Shown piece after piece: positions 15,036-22,181 of a stretch of DNA of 43,950 bases (its first letter is position 1; each line of letters begins with the position of its first letter). Made by a program: the position numbers and the translations under genes. This DNA is from an uncultured Gammaproteobacteria bacterium (lineage in GTDB: Bacteria > Pseudomonadota > Gammaproteobacteria > Pseudomonadales > UBA5518), in contig CAIXOY010000245.1 in NCBI GenBank assembly GCA_903921135.1, positions 1 to 43,950 on the forward strand, in the 5' to 3' direction. The notes below the pieces were generated by a model that saw only the letters and a list, made by a program, of their open reading frames with translations, had not been told where the DNA came from and searched no databases.

Positions 15036-16169
15036 ATGGAGTTTTCGATTTCGGAAGAAGTGCGTGCGGTTCAGGAACTGGCGGCGAAGATTTTCTCCGA
15101 ACAGGTCGATGACGCGGCCCTGAAGCGGTTCGATCGTGGCGAGATCCGCTGGCACGAAGGCGTGTGGTCCCTGCTCGGGGAGTCCGGGCTGCTGGGTGTT
15201 GCGCTGCCGGAAGAGTTCGGCGGCAGTGGCATGGGCCTCGCAGGCTTGTTCGCGGTACTCGAGGAGCAGGGCCGGCACGTCACGGCGCTACCGCTGGTCG
15301 CTGCGGCGCTGGGGGCGCTGCCGCTTGCGCGCTTCGGATCGGCCGCTCAACAGTCCGAATGGCTGGCGAAAGCGGCCTCGGGGGAGGCTCTGGTGGCAGG
15401 TCCGTTGCCTACCTCTGCCGTGGAACACGAGCCGCGGGAAATCCCCGCGCTTTCGGGTTCGGCCGATGCATTCGTGCTCACCGGTGCGCTGGAGGCGGTG
15501 CCTTACGGGGCGGATGCCGATGCGTTGCTGGTGCCGGCGCGGGATGACAGCGGCGTATTGAGCGTGTTTGTCGTGGCACGCAATGCTGCCGGGGTTCAGG
15601 TCGAGCGCGAGCGGGGCACCAACTACGAACCCTTCGACCGCATCTTTTTCAACGGCGTTACGCTGAGCCCGGCCGACCGCCTGGGTGCCGCCGGGGACGG
15701 GGCATGCATCCTCGAGTGGCTTGCCGACCGCGCTGCGACCGCATACGGATTCATCCAGTTGGGCGTGCTTGCCGATGCGGTGCGGCGCACGGCGCAGCAC
15801 ACGGTCGAGCGCAAGCAGTTCGGTAAACCGTTGGCGGGATTCCAGGCCGTCGCGCACCGCGCAGCGGATTGCTACATCGACATCGAGGCCCTGCGCTCCA
15901 CATTGTGGCAGGCAGCCTGGCGCCTCGACCAGAACCTGCCTGCGGGCAACGCCGTGGCCTCTGCGGCCTGGTGGAGCAGTGAGGCTGGGCACCGGGTGAG
16001 TCACGCCTGCCAGCACCTCCATGGTGGCACTGGTGCAGACGTCGATTACCCGATACACCGCTACTACCTGTGGGCACAGCAGGCACGTCTGTGCCTTGGT
16101 GGCAGCGAACGCATTCTGGCCGGCTTCGGTCGTCAGCTGGCAGGGCAATCCATCGAGGTCGGACTATGA
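15036..16169 (+). CDS. Acyl-CoA dehydrogenase, probable non-catalytic partner subunit (ChsE1/FadE28-like)
   Basis: 377 residues from ATG 15036, one base after the previous stop. The fold is acyl-CoA dehydrogenase: N-terminal LGVALPEEFGGSGMGLAGL, a divergent middle domain lacking the usual TEPGxGSD motif, and a C-terminal domain with RKQFGKPLAGFQAVAH, HLHGGTGADVDYPIHRY and LCLGGSERI. At the isovaleryl-type Glu position it has Asp231-Arg232, and at the MCAD-type position Gly, so neither catalytic Glu is present. The HGGTG...YPIHRY segment is typical of FadE28-like subunits, which contribute FAD contacts in alpha2beta2 dehydrogenases. It probably pairs with the product of 12034-13212. Its stop overlaps the hydratase start (ATGA). 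Confidence 0.87.
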   Translation: MEFSISEEVRAVQELAAKIFSEQVDDAALKRFDRGEIRWHEGVWSLLGESGLLGVALPEEFGGSGMGLAGLFAVLEEQGRHVTALPLVAAALGALPLARFGSAAQQSEWLAKAASGEALVAGPLPTSAVEHEPREIPALSGSADAFVLTGALEAVPYGADADALLVPARDDSGVLSVFVVARNAAGVQVERERGTNYEPFDRIFFNGVTLSPADRLGAAGDGACILEWLADRAATAYGFIQLGVLADAVRRTAQHTVERKQFGKPLAGFQAVAHRAADCYIDIEALRSTLWQAAWRLDQNLPAGNAVASAAWWSSEAGHRVSHACQHLHGGTGADVDYPIHRYYLWAQQARLCLGGSERILAGFGRQLAGQSIEVGL

Positions 16170-16597
16170 GCAACCACGACATCAAGGCTCGGCGTTTTGC
16201 GGATCTGAATATCGGTGACGAGATCCCGCCACTGGGTATCGACATCACGACGCGCCTCATCGTCGCCACGGCGATCGCGAGCCGCGACTACCAGAATGTC
16301 CACCACGACAAGCCGGGCGCGCAGGCGCTGGGCTCGCCGGACATCTTCATGAACATCCTCACCACCAACGGGCTGGTCGGGCGTTACATCACCGACTGGG
16401 CCGGCCCGGAGGCCTTGCTCCGCTCGGTGAAAATCAAGCTCGGCGTGCCCAACTACCCGGGCGATCGCATGGAACTCCGAGGGCGTGTCACGGCGCTGCG
16501 CGAAGAGGGCAGTGACCGTCTCGTGGACATCGATGTGGCCGGCAAGAACGGTCTTGGCTTCCACGTCACGGGCACCGTGACCGTGGCTCTGGCCTGA
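16166..16597 (+). CDS. MaoC-like enoyl-CoA hydratase, catalytic subunit (ChsH1-like)
   Basis: 143 residues from ATG 16166, overlapping the dehydrogenase stop by four bases. A single hot-dog MaoC domain. The hydratase signature Asp-x4-His is intact at Asp41 and His46 (SRDYQNVHHDKPGAQ), followed by DIFMNILTTNGLVGRYITDW. Its short length fits ChsH1 (no second hot-dog). It should supply the active site that the fused MaoC domain of the 14075-15034 protein lacks, giving a heteromeric hydratase for a bulky CoA ester. Known family reaction: addition of water to a trans-2-enoyl-CoA. The steroid substrate is inferred from the operon. Confidence 0.88.
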   Translation: MSNHDIKARRFADLNIGDEIPPLGIDITTRLIVATAIASRDYQNVHHDKPGAQALGSPDIFMNILTTNGLVGRYITDWAGPEALLRSVKIKLGVPNYPGDRMELRGRVTALREEGSDRLVDIDVAGKNGLGFHVTGTVTVALA

Positions 16598-16613
16598 GCG
16601 ACAGGAGAGACGC

Positions 16614-17798
16614 ATGAGCGGCAACAGTTTTCTGGGCGGGCGCACTGCGATCGCCGGTATCGGGGCTACCGAGTTCTCCAAGAACTCGGGGCGCAGTGAA
16701 ATCCAGTTGGGGGTCGAGGCCATCAGTGCCGCGCTCGCGGATGCGGGCCTTGGCATCGATGAAGTCGATGGCATGGCCACCTACACCATGGACAACAACC
16801 CCGAGATCGAGCTCTACCGGCTCCTGGGCGGCAAGGAGCTGAAGTTCTTCTCCCGCACCCACTACGGCGGAGGTGCGGCATGCGGGCCAGTCCTCCACGC
16901 GGCGATGGCTGTGGCGACGGGCGTTTGCAAGGCGGTGGTGGTGTACCGGGCGATGAACGAGCGCTCGGGCTTCCGTTTCGGCCAGGGCGGTCTGATCACT
17001 CAGGATCCCAACTCCTTCGAGACGGTGCATTTCGGGTGGTACATGCCGTTCGGGCTCTCGACGCCCGCCTCTTGGGTGGCGATGTGTGCTCGCCGGTATC
17101 TTCATGCCTACGGTGCGAGCACCGACGATTTCGGCCGGGTGTCGGTGTCTACCCGGGACTTTGCCGCGACCAACCCGGCAGCGTTCTTCTACCAGAAGCC
17201 CATCACGCTCGACGATCACCGCAACTCGCGCTGGATCGCAGAGCCACTGCGTCTGCTTGATTGCTGCCAGGAGAGCGATGGCGCGGTTGCCCTGGTCATT
17301 ACCTCGACAGACCGTGCCCGTGATCTGCGCCAGAAGCCAGTAGTGATACGCGGTGCTGCCCAGGGCGCGGCTGGTGATTTCCAGATGATGACGGGCTTCT
17401 ACAAGCCGGATCTCACCGGCATACCCGAGATGGGGCTGGTTGCGCGGCAGCTCTATTCCATGGCCGGTGTTGGCCCGGCAGACATCCAGACTGCGGTGCT
17501 GTACGACCACTTCACCCCATTCGTCCTGCCCCAACTCGAGGAGTTCGGTTTCTGCGGTCGCGGCGAGGCGAAGGACTTCATTCGGGATGGCCATATCGCC
17601 CGTGGAGGTCGTTTGCCGGTCAACACGCATGGCGGGCAGATCGGTGAGGCGTATATCCATGGCCTGAACGGCGTTGCCGAGGGCGCGCGGCAAGTCCGAG
17701 GGTCGGCAGTGAACCAGGTCGCCGGCGTGGAGCACGCTCTGGTCACGGCTGGAACCGGTGTTCCCACCAGTGGCCTCATCCTCGGGGTCGATCAGTAA
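16614..17798 (+). CDS. Thiolase-fold lipid-transfer protein, probable aldolase (Ltp2-like)
   Basis: 394 residues from ATG 16614, seven bases after the AGGAGA site. SCP2-thiolase-like fold: the N-terminal half starts GRTAIAGIGATEFSKNSGRS, and the C-terminal half has DIQTAVLYDHFTPFVLPQLE, LPVNTHGGQIGEAYIHGLNG and ATGTG-type TAGTGVPTSGLIL. The nucleophilic Cys position of thiolases appears to be Gly (HYGGGAAC places its only Cys three residues later), consistent with a retro-aldolase of the Ltp2 type, not a thiolase. Conserved Tyr297, His339 and Tyr347 lie in motifs shared with Ltp2 proteins. In Mycobacterium, Ltp2 with the DUF35 domain of ChsH2 cleaves the 17-hydroxy side-chain CoA ester to release propionyl-CoA. 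It is the last gene of the operon, followed by a terminator. Confidence 0.88.
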   Translation: MSGNSFLGGRTAIAGIGATEFSKNSGRSEIQLGVEAISAALADAGLGIDEVDGMATYTMDNNPEIELYRLLGGKELKFFSRTHYGGGAACGPVLHAAMAVATGVCKAVVVYRAMNERSGFRFGQGGLITQDPNSFETVHFGWYMPFGLSTPASWVAMCARRYLHAYGASTDDFGRVSVSTRDFAATNPAAFFYQKPITLDDHRNSRWIAEPLRLLDCCQESDGAVALVITSTDRARDLRQKPVVIRGAAQGAAGDFQMMTGFYKPDLTGIPEMGLVARQLYSMAGVGPADIQTAVLYDHFTPFVLPQLEEFGFCGRGEAKDFIRDGHIARGGRLPVNTHGGQIGEAYIHGLNGVAEGARQVRGSAVNQVAGVEHALVTAGTGVPTSGLILGVDQ

Positions 17799-17852
17799 CG
17801 GTCTGTGCCGTGCGCCTGGTGCAGCGCAGCCGTGAATTTGCCGCCAACGCAG

Positions 17853-17887
17853 AGGGCCCCCGCGATCCGATAGGGGCCCTTTGCTAG
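17853..17887 (+). terminator. Rho-independent terminator after the Ltp2-like gene
   Basis: Stem AGGGCCCC (17853-17860) pairs perfectly with GGGGCCCT (17873-17880) around a 12-base loop and is followed by a short T-rich stretch (TTTGCT). It ends the catabolic operon. Confidence 0.7.
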
Positions 17888-17927
17888 TATTGCGAGCAAG
17901 TCCCACTCCCTGCCGTGACGCTTTTTC

Positions 17928-18854
17928 ATGCGACTGCCCAATTTTGTCTCCCTGCTTGTGCTGCTTGGCCTTTCGGTTCCGGTTTCGGCGCTGACGTTGA
18001 ACCTGCCTCCCCCCGGAGAAGACGTTGTCGGTGAGAGCTACACCGTCAAAATCCAGCGCTATGAAGACACACTCAACCGCTATGCGGAGGTGTATGGCGT
18101 TGGCTTCAGGGAGTTGCTGTCCGCCAATCCGGGGATCAACCCCTGGGTCCCGGGCGAAGGACGCGAGGTTCTGATTCCCACCGAGTACATTCTCCCCCCG
18201 GGTGAGCGCAAAGGCATCGTCATCAACCTCGCAGAGATGCGGATGTTCTACTACCCGGAGGGCAGCAACACGGTTGTCACCTTCCCCATCGGCATCGGTC
18301 GTGAGGGCTGGCAGACGCCACTTGTCAGTACCACCGTGACCAAGATCGTCAAAGACCCCACATGGACGCCGCCTGCTTCGATCAGGGCGGAGCACGCCGC
18401 GATGGGCGACCCCCTTCCCGCGTCTGTACCCCCGGGGCCGGATAATCCCCTTGGCCCGTGGGCTCTCAGGCTGGCCGCACCAGGGTACCTCATTCATGGC
18501 AGCAACAAGGAACTGGGCGTTGGCATGCGTGTCAGTCACGGTTGCATGCGGATGTACAACAACAATGTCGCCGAGCTTGCCGCTATGGTGCCTGTCGGCA
18601 CCCCTGTGAGGATCGTCAATACGCCAGTGAAAGTTGGCTGGAAGGGCGGATCAATGTACGTGGAGGTCCACGAGGCCCTCGAAGAGCAGAGATCGATCCA
18701 CGTCTCGGAGGAAGTTGTGGCTGACGCGATTCACATCGCCAACCGCATCGCACCCGCACCGATCCAGATCGACTGGGTTCAGGCCAAGTCTGCGGCCGTG
18801 AAGCGCTCCGGACTTCCCATAAAGGTGTCCGGCGATCAGATCGCGACACGCTGA
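17928..18854 (+). CDS. LysM–YkuD L,D-transpeptidase (ErfK/YbiS family)
   Basis: 308 residues. Residues 1-21 are a signal peptide (LLVLLGLSVPVSA). About 37-85 is a LysM-type wall-binding domain (YTVKIQRYEDTLNRYAEVYG, LLSANPGINPWVPGEG, VLIPTEYILP). The YkuD catalytic domain spans about 95-235, with GKG-like IVINLAEMRMFYYP at its start, LIHGSN at His190 and the active-site motif SHGCMR (His204, Cys206). The enzyme makes L,D-cross-links in peptidoglycan or, in the ErfK/YbiS subgroup with this LysM-YkuD order, attaches the C-terminal Lys of Lpp to the wall. The convergent neighbour encodes an Lpp/OprI-type lipoprotein ending in Arg-Lys, which supports the Lpp-ligase role. Confidence 0.92.
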   Translation: MRLPNFVSLLVLLGLSVPVSALTLNLPPPGEDVVGESYTVKIQRYEDTLNRYAEVYGVGFRELLSANPGINPWVPGEGREVLIPTEYILPPGERKGIVINLAEMRMFYYPEGSNTVVTFPIGIGREGWQTPLVSTTVTKIVKDPTWTPPASIRAEHAAMGDPLPASVPPGPDNPLGPWALRLAAPGYLIHGSNKELGVGMRVSHGCMRMYNNNVAELAAMVPVGTPVRIVNTPVKVGWKGGSMYVEVHEALEEQRSIHVSEEVVADAIHIANRIAPAPIQIDWVQAKSAAVKRSGLPIKVSGDQIATR

Positions 18855-18906
18855 CCTTCCGCGAGCGCCCGCAGACGTCTACAGCACCTAAACGACAGGC
18901 ATAAAA

Positions 18907-18935
18907 AAACGCCCACCCTTGCGGGGTGGGCGTTT
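18907..18935. terminator. Bidirectional terminator between the L,D-transpeptidase and Lpp-like genes
   Basis: A 12-bp perfect stem, AAACGCCCACCC against GGGTGGGCGTTT, with a five-base loop. On the minus strand it is followed by a run of seven T (plus A-run 18903-18909), so it mainly terminates the lipoprotein transcript. On the plus strand the T tract is short (TTTC). Confidence 0.85.
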
Positions 18936-18975
18936 CATGTGTCTCGTCAGAGGTCGGCTTGACCGACCAGACGAA

Positions 18976-19242
18976 TCACTTGCGGCAGCACTTCTCAGCC
19001 ATGCGGCTGACAGCTTCTACTGCGTCGTTGGCAGCTTTCTGGGCTTCTGCAGCTGCGGAAGCAGCCGAGTCAGCCGTCGACTGCGCGCGGTTGGCAGCGG
19101 CGAGTGCATCGTTGGCGGTCTTCTCGACGGTGCCGACGCGAGCGTCGAGAGCGTCGAGACGAGCGTTGCTGTTGCAGCCGCTCAGCAGGGTTACGGCCAG
19201 AGCAGCGGAAAGAAGGGCGGCCTTCTTGGACATGGTGCGCAT
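18976..19242 (-). CDS. Lpp/OprI-type alanine-zipper outer-membrane lipoprotein
   Basis: 88 residues from ATG 19242, placed six bases after GAGGAG. An internal ATG three codons later is less well placed. A signal peptide leads to lipobox LLSGC (Cys23). The mature part of about 66 residues is a continuous helix with heptad Ala repeats (DALDARVGTVEKTANDALAA, STADSAASAAAEAQKAAND), the alanine-zipper coiled coil of OprI/Lpp. It ends with MAEKCCRK: the final Arg-Lys matches E. coli Lpp, whose last Lys is linked to peptidoglycan, while the adjacent Cys-Cys is unusual and could make inter-chain disulfides. A strong promoter lies just upstream and a terminator just downstream, so it is a single-gene unit expected to be highly expressed. 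Confidence 0.92.
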   Translation of the reverse strand: MRTMSKKAALLSAALAVTLLSGCNSNARLDALDARVGTVEKTANDALAAANRAQSTADSAASAAAEAQKAANDAVEAVSRMAEKCCRK

Positions 19243-19288
19243 CGTTGTCTCCTCAGATCAGTCATGCGGACGGGACAAAACAGCCCGA

Positions 19289-19316
19289 ATTTTGGCACAT
19301 CCCGCCCATGAGTCAA
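19289..19316 (-). promoter_or_regulatory. Promoter of the Lpp-like lipoprotein gene
   Basis: Minus-strand -35 TTGACT (plus 19311-19316), 16-base spacer, -10 CAAAAT (plus 19289-19294). Predicted start is near 19282, giving a leader of about 40 bases with GAGGAG before the ATG at 19242. Confidence 0.6.
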
Positions 19317-19684
19317 TCAATCGGCGCAACGGATTTCGTGGCATATGCACTAATTCCCGTGAGCAAGGGCGAGTGCGGTCGGTATCCACTCTGACTTCCG
19401 ACTCCCGCTTCACCCCCGCGTGGGGTGATTGCTGCGCTCCTGTCTCGTTGCCCATGCTGAGCAATTTTCAGAATTCCGACCCGAATGGGTCAATTCCGCG
19501 CGTGGTCATAGCCGCCGGACACCAAAGAACCCATGCGGAGATGCCAAGCATCGGAGACCATTTCCGTGATGCCGGGCCTGCGTGCGGCTTTCCCACGGAT
19601 CGGGAACGCAAGCAGGTTCGGCATCACTGAGATCTTCGGAGAGCGGTCCTTGCCGGGTCACGCTCGTTTACGTAGAACTCATTG
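19317..19684 (+). other. Gene-free stretch with several hairpins; possible small-RNA locus
   Basis: No convincing coding sequence lies in the 479 bases between the Lpp-like gene and tRNA-Leu. The plus strand shows a perfect 7-bp hairpin (TCACCCC 19410-19416 with GGGGTGA 19422-19428), a hairpin at 19471-19496 (GACCC/GGGTC core flanked by GAATT/AATTC), and a third near 19549-19573 (GCATC..GGA with TCC..GATGC). A strong plus-oriented terminator follows at 19685-19718 although no plus-strand gene precedes it. No clear promoter was found, so the small-RNA reading is speculative. Confidence 0.35.
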
Positions 19685-19718
19685 AACGCCCCTTGCGCAA
19701 GCCAGGGGCGTTTTTTTT
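19685..19718 (+). terminator. Strong plus-strand intrinsic terminator without an obvious upstream gene
   Basis: Stem AACGCCCCT (19685-19693) pairs perfectly with AGGGGCGTT (19704-19712), loop of ten bases, then a run of eight T (19711-19718). The T tract is on the plus strand; read on the minus strand, after tRNA-Leu, the stem is followed only by TTCAAT, so it is a weaker terminator for the tRNA. Confidence 0.8.
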
Positions 19719-19721
19719 GAT

Positions 19722-19808
19722 TGGTGCGGGTGGTCGGAATCGAACCGACACTCTGTCACCAGAACTGGATTTTGAGTCCAGCGCGTCTACCAGTTCCGCC
19801 ACACCCGC
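19722..19808 (-). tRNA. tRNA-Leu (anticodon CAA)
   Basis: 87 bases including an encoded CCA (minus-strand CCA at plus 19724-19722). The acceptor stem GCGGGTG pairs with CACCCGC. The anticodon stem CTGGA/TCCAG encloses loop CTCAAAA, giving anticodon CAA, which reads UUG. The long variable arm (GTTCTGGTGACAGAGT region) is typical of class II tRNA-Leu, and the T-loop GGTTCGATTCC is intact. Confidence 0.95.
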
Positions 19809-19841
19809 CGGTCAGCAGCTTCCCTCGGCTGAGGGTGCCGC

Positions 19842-19869
19842 ATTATAGCCACCATGCTCCGGGCAACAA
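19842..19869 (-). promoter_or_regulatory. Promoter of tRNA-Leu
   Basis: A perfect minus-strand -10 TATAAT (plus 19842-19847) lies 16 bases from a -35-like TTGTTG (plus 19864-19869). Predicted start near 19835, about 27 bases before the mature 5' end. The leader contains a small hairpin (CCTC/GAGG). Confidence 0.6.
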
Positions 19870-19934
19870 GCGCGATTGCCAGACAAGAGCCTCGCCTATA
19901 GGATCCCGCCCCCTGTCGAGGCTGCATTTGCCGC

Positions 19935-21017
19935 ATGAAAGTCAGTGATTTCCACTACGAACTCCCGGACGAGTTGATCGCGCGCTATCCCGCGCCCGTT
20001 CGCGCCGCGAGTCGCCTGCTGGATCTCTCCTGTGCAGACCGTGTGCCTGTGCACAGGCAGTTCGGAGATCTGCGGACCTGTCTTCGCCCGGGTGATCTTC
20101 TGGTGCTGAATGACACGAAAGTGCTGCCAGCGCGTCTGTTCGGGTGCAAGGCGGGCACTGGGGGCGGCGTCGAAATCCTCGTGGAACGTGTGCTCGAGGG
20201 CGGCTGTGTTCTCGCCCAATTGCGCTCCAGCAAGCCCGCCAGAGTGGGCTCGGAACTGTGTCTGCTCGATGGCGAGGGTCGCGAGTCGGTCCGTGTGAGC
20301 GTCAAGGGGCGCAAGCACGGGTTCTTCGAGCTGGAATTTCCTCCCGGGCAGACGCCGCTGCAGGTCATGGAGGCCATCGGGCATATGCCCCTGCCTCCCT
20401 ATGTGGATCGGCCTGCCGAGGGATCCGACAGTGAACGCTATCAGACGGTGTATGCGTCGAAAGCGGGCGCTGTTGCCGCACCCACAGCCGGCCTCCATTT
20501 TGATGATGCTCTGCTGGGTGATCTGAAGTCCAAGGGCGTGGAGACGGCGACAATCACGCTGCACGTCGGGGCCGGCACCTTCCAGCCCTTGCGTTGCGAG
20601 GATGTGGAAGCGCACCGGATGCATTCGGAGTTCCTGCAGGTCGATGCACCAGCCTGCGATGCAATCATGCACGCGCATCGTGAGGGTCGAAGGGTGGTGG
20701 CAGTCGGAACGACCACGCTGCGCGCGCTGGAGTCTGCCAGCACCGCTCTGGAGATCCGGCCCTTCGAGGGCGAAACCGACATTTTCATTTACCCGGGCTA
20801 CGAGTTCCGCTGCGTGGATGCCCTGATCACGAATTTCCATCTTCCGGAATCGACGCTGCTGATGCTGGTGTCCGCCTTCGCGGGCACGCAGTACATGCTC
20901 GAGGCCTATCGCCTTGCGGTCCGGGAGCGGTACAGGTTTTTCAGCTACGGAGACGCCATGTTGATCGCTGCGGCCGGGGAACCTCTCATCAAGCAAGCGA
21001 TCCGGAGAGAGGCATGA
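19935..21017 (+). CDS. queA: S-adenosylmethionine:tRNA ribosyltransferase-isomerase
   Basis: 360 residues. QueA transfers the ribosyl group of S-adenosylmethionine to preQ1 at position 34 of tRNAs (His, Asn, Asp, Tyr), making epoxyqueuosine. Strong family signatures: N-terminal DFHYELPDELIARYPAPVR, LLVLNDTKVLPARLFG, YQTVYASKAGAVAAPTAGLH, TLHVGAGTFQPL, VVAVGTTTLRALES and ALITNFHLPESTLLMLVSA. Length matches E. coli QueA (about 356). Its stop overlaps the tgt start (ATGA), so the two queuosine genes are translationally coupled. Confidence 0.98.
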   Translation: MKVSDFHYELPDELIARYPAPVRAASRLLDLSCADRVPVHRQFGDLRTCLRPGDLLVLNDTKVLPARLFGCKAGTGGGVEILVERVLEGGCVLAQLRSSKPARVGSELCLLDGEGRESVRVSVKGRKHGFFELEFPPGQTPLQVMEAIGHMPLPPYVDRPAEGSDSERYQTVYASKAGAVAAPTAGLHFDDALLGDLKSKGVETATITLHVGAGTFQPLRCEDVEAHRMHSEFLQVDAPACDAIMHAHREGRRVVAVGTTTLRALESASTALEIRPFEGETDIFIYPGYEFRCVDALITNFHLPESTLLMLVSAFAGTQYMLEAYRLAVRERYRFFSYGDAMLIAAAGEPLIKQAIRREA

Positions 21018-22162
21018 GCGCTTCCTTCATGCGATTCGAGTTGCTGGGGCAGGACGGCGGGGCGCGGCTCGGGAGAATGGCATTCCCCCGGGGAGTGGTC
21101 GATACGCCTGCCTTCATGCCCGTGGGGACCTACGGAACTGTAAAGGCCATGCTGCCCCGTGATATCGAGGCAACGGGGGCCCAGATCCTGCTCGGCAATA
21201 CCTTCCATCTCATGCTCAGGCCCGGCACGGAGACTATCCGCAAACTGGGCGATCTCCACCGGTTCATGGCATGGGAGCGGCCGATCCTCACGGATTCGGG
21301 CGGATTCCAGGTTTTCAGTCTGGGCGATATGCGCAAAATCTCCGAGGCGGGTGTGCGCTTTCGCTCGCCCGTGGACGGCAGCGAGGTGTTCCTCGACGCC
21401 GAGACGTCCATGCGCGTCCAGCGAGACCTTGGCGCGGATGTCGTCATGGTGTTCGACGAATGCACGCCCTATCCTGCGACCGAAGACGAGGCTCGCGTGT
21501 CCATGGAGCTCAGCCTGCGCTGGGCCAGACGCAGCAAGATCGCGCACGAGGGAAACCCTGCGGCCCTCTTCGGCATTGTCCAGGGCGGCATGTATCCCGC
21601 TCTGCGATCTGCATCATTGAGCGGTCTTCTGGACATCGGGTTCGACGGCTATGCCCTGGGCGGCCTCTCCGTTGGAGAGAGCAAGGCCGAAATGATCGCC
21701 GTCCTTGATCACATCGGGCACCGCTTGCCTGCGGACAGGCCGCATTACCTCATGGGTGTCGGCACCCCGGTGGATATCCTCGCCGCGGTCGCCAGAGGCA
21801 TCGACATGTTCGATTGCGTGATGCCCACCCGCAACGCCCGTAACGCCTATCTCTTTACGTCCGGGGGCGTGCTCAAACTCCGCAATGCGCGCCACAAGGA
21901 CAGCGATTTGCCCGTGGATCCGCACTGCGATTGCTACACGTGCAGCAATTTCAGCCGCGCATACCTTAATCACCTCGACCGCTGCAACGAGATGCTGGGC
22001 TCGCAGTTGGCGACGATCCACAATCTCCACTTCTACCAACGCCTGATGCGGGACATACGCGCCTCCGTAAAAGAGCGGCGCTTCGATGCCTTCTGCCGTG
22101 ATTTTCTGGCGCGATATCTGGCGGATGCGAAGCAGGCAGAATCCGATACGGCACCTGATTGA
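21014..22162 (+). CDS. tgt: Queuine/preQ1 tRNA-guanine transglycosylase
   Basis: 382 residues from ATG 21014. Tgt exchanges guanine-34 for preQ1 in GUN-anticodon tRNAs. The general acid/base Asp94 is in ILTDSGGFQV, the nucleophile region is FDCVMPTRNARNA, and the substrate loop VQGGMYPALR and GLSVGE segment are present. The C-terminal zinc site is intact (CDCYTCSNFSRAYLNHL, with the later His near IHNLHFY). In many gammaproteobacteria yajC-secD-secF follow tgt; here a gamma-carbonic-anhydrase-like gene follows instead, 19 bases downstream. Confidence 0.98.
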   Translation: MSASFMRFELLGQDGGARLGRMAFPRGVVDTPAFMPVGTYGTVKAMLPRDIEATGAQILLGNTFHLMLRPGTETIRKLGDLHRFMAWERPILTDSGGFQVFSLGDMRKISEAGVRFRSPVDGSEVFLDAETSMRVQRDLGADVVMVFDECTPYPATEDEARVSMELSLRWARRSKIAHEGNPAALFGIVQGGMYPALRSASLSGLLDIGFDGYALGGLSVGESKAEMIAVLDHIGHRLPADRPHYLMGVGTPVDILAAVARGIDMFDCVMPTRNARNAYLFTSGGVLKLRNARHKDSDLPVDPHCDCYTCSNFSRAYLNHLDRCNEMLGSQLATIHNLHFYQRLMRDIRASVKERRFDAFCRDFLARYLADAKQAESDTAPD

Positions 22163-22181
22163 ACACCCGGGAGGGTTAGCA

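Noticed and set aside
16566..18539. A 657-codon minus-strand open frame
   Set aside because: It is antisense to the Ltp2-like gene and the L,D-transpeptidase and crosses the terminator at 17853.
19455..19630. A 58-residue plus-strand frame in the gene-free stretch
   Set aside because: It has no ribosome site, signal, helix or recognisable motif, and it overlaps two predicted hairpins. The stretch looks more like non-coding RNA or spacer.
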